From Deltaproteobacteria bacterium (GTDB lineage: Bacteria; Desulfobacterota; Desulfarculia; Adiutricales; Adiutricaceae), in assembly GCA_031269135.1 (NCBI GenBank), contig JAISZP010000114.1:1-6589 (forward strand): a stretch of 6,589 nucleotides of DNA, written 5' to 3'. Both the position numbers and the translations under genes were made by a program. Below are positions 6,128-6,589 of this stretch, piece by piece. The notes under the pieces were generated by a model that was not told the DNA's origin, did not search any database, and saw only the letters and a list, made by a program, of their open reading frames with translations. Each line of letters opens with the position of its first letter. Within the stretch, counting starts at the first letter, position 1.

Positions 6128-6589
6128 TTGGGTGCGATTGATTCGCATGAAGCGGAATTGAAAGAAGAGTTGAAAGCTGCGCAATGGCTCGAAAAACCCT
6201 ATGATATGGAAATGGCTTTAGCAGGACCAGCGGTTATTGAACACGCGATATCAATGAATATTCTGAGCGAACTATTGGATCAAGTGCAGAATTTGAGATT
6301 CGCGACTGCTGAAATGGCCTGCGGAACATATCGCGACGGTGGAACGTTTTCCGATAAGCTTTTGAAGATGAACCAGTTGGTGGTGGAATGCGTTACCCCG
6401 TCTTCGTTTGCGATTCAACTGAAGTATACGCATAATGGACGAAATTCATCATTTTTTAATTCCGATGCTGATAGACCTGGTGAAAACTTATTTTTGACCT
6501 TGCTTTCCGATGAAAGCGACTTTGAAGACTTTAAGACGTCAACAATGTCTACATGTCTTCACAGCTATTACCAAGATTTTTTGAGTTTT
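6128..6589 (+). CDS. Unrecognised partial protein, 3' end outside window
   Basis: A plus-strand frame of 154 codons is open from just after an in-frame TAG (6125-6127) to the right edge, so the C-terminus is not seen. I do not recognise the family. The visible part looks soluble: a charged, probably helical N-terminus (HEAELKEELKAAQWLEKPYD), then a more hydrophobic stretch (MALAGPAVIEHAISMNILSELL). No signal peptide or membrane segment is evident. The start is uncertain. TTG 6128 is the first possible start but lacks a well-placed ribosome site (AGGAG at 6108-6112 is 15 bases away). The first in-frame ATG is 6206, also without a site. The 5' end may therefore be damaged, or the start may use a weak signal. 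It is the only plus-strand gene here and more AT-rich than the nrf genes, so it may have a separate history. Confidence 0.6.
   Translation, partial: MGAIDSHEAELKEELKAAQWLEKPYDMEMALAGPAVIEHAISMNILSELLDQVQNLRFATAEMACGTYRDGGTFSDKLLKMNQLVVECVTPSSFAIQLKYTHNGRNSSFFNSDADRPGENLFLTLLSDESDFEDFKTSTMSTCLHSYYQDFLSF

Overview
The window looks like part of the chromosome of an anaerobic, probably sulfate-reducer-like Desulfobacterota (deltaproteobacterial) organism. This is inferred from the gene families: AhbC of the siroheme-dependent heme pathway, a two-subunit NrfHA nitrite reductase, and System II cytochrome c maturation. The exact lineage cannot be read from the sequence. All four recognised complete genes and the partial ahbC lie on the minus strand. 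A partial unknown gene at the right end points the other way.

Layout, left to right: (1) 1-1025 is a radical SAM gene, ahbC, whose 3' end lies outside the window. (2) 1026-1232 is a gene-free stretch with a structured dispersed repeat (copy 1) and short tandem repeats that run into the end of ccsA. (3) 1233-3303 holds ccsA and resB, one base apart, encoding the two halves of a System II cytochrome c synthase. (4) 3304-3440 is a spacer with a perfect 14-bp hairpin that reads as an intrinsic terminator or attenuator. (5) 3441-4928 is nrfA, a pentaheme nitrite reductase with a CX2CK heme site. (6) 4929-5176 is an unusually long, very AT-rich nrfH-nrfA spacer with a hairpin and 16-17-bp repeats. 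(7) 5177-5743 is nrfH, a tetraheme quinol dehydrogenase. (8) 5744-5987 is the nrfH promoter region. (9) 5988-6057 is copy 2 of the dispersed repeat, in the same orientation as copy 1. (10) 6128-6589 is an unrecognised open frame on the plus strand that runs off the window.

In transcription order the cluster is nrfH-nrfA-resB-ccsA, then ahbC. NrfH would take electrons from menaquinol and pass them to NrfA, which reduces nitrite to ammonium outside the cytoplasmic membrane. ResB and CcsA would attach heme to the c-type heme motifs, including the atypical lysine-ligated site of NrfA. AhbC belongs to the siroheme-to-heme route and could supply heme. The order matches the Wolinella nrfHAI arrangement with the NrfI protein split in two.

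No defence system, CRISPR array, transposase or tRNA gene was found. The most unusual signal is that two direct copies of a repeat of at least 70 bp bracket the whole nrfHA-resB-ccsA block.
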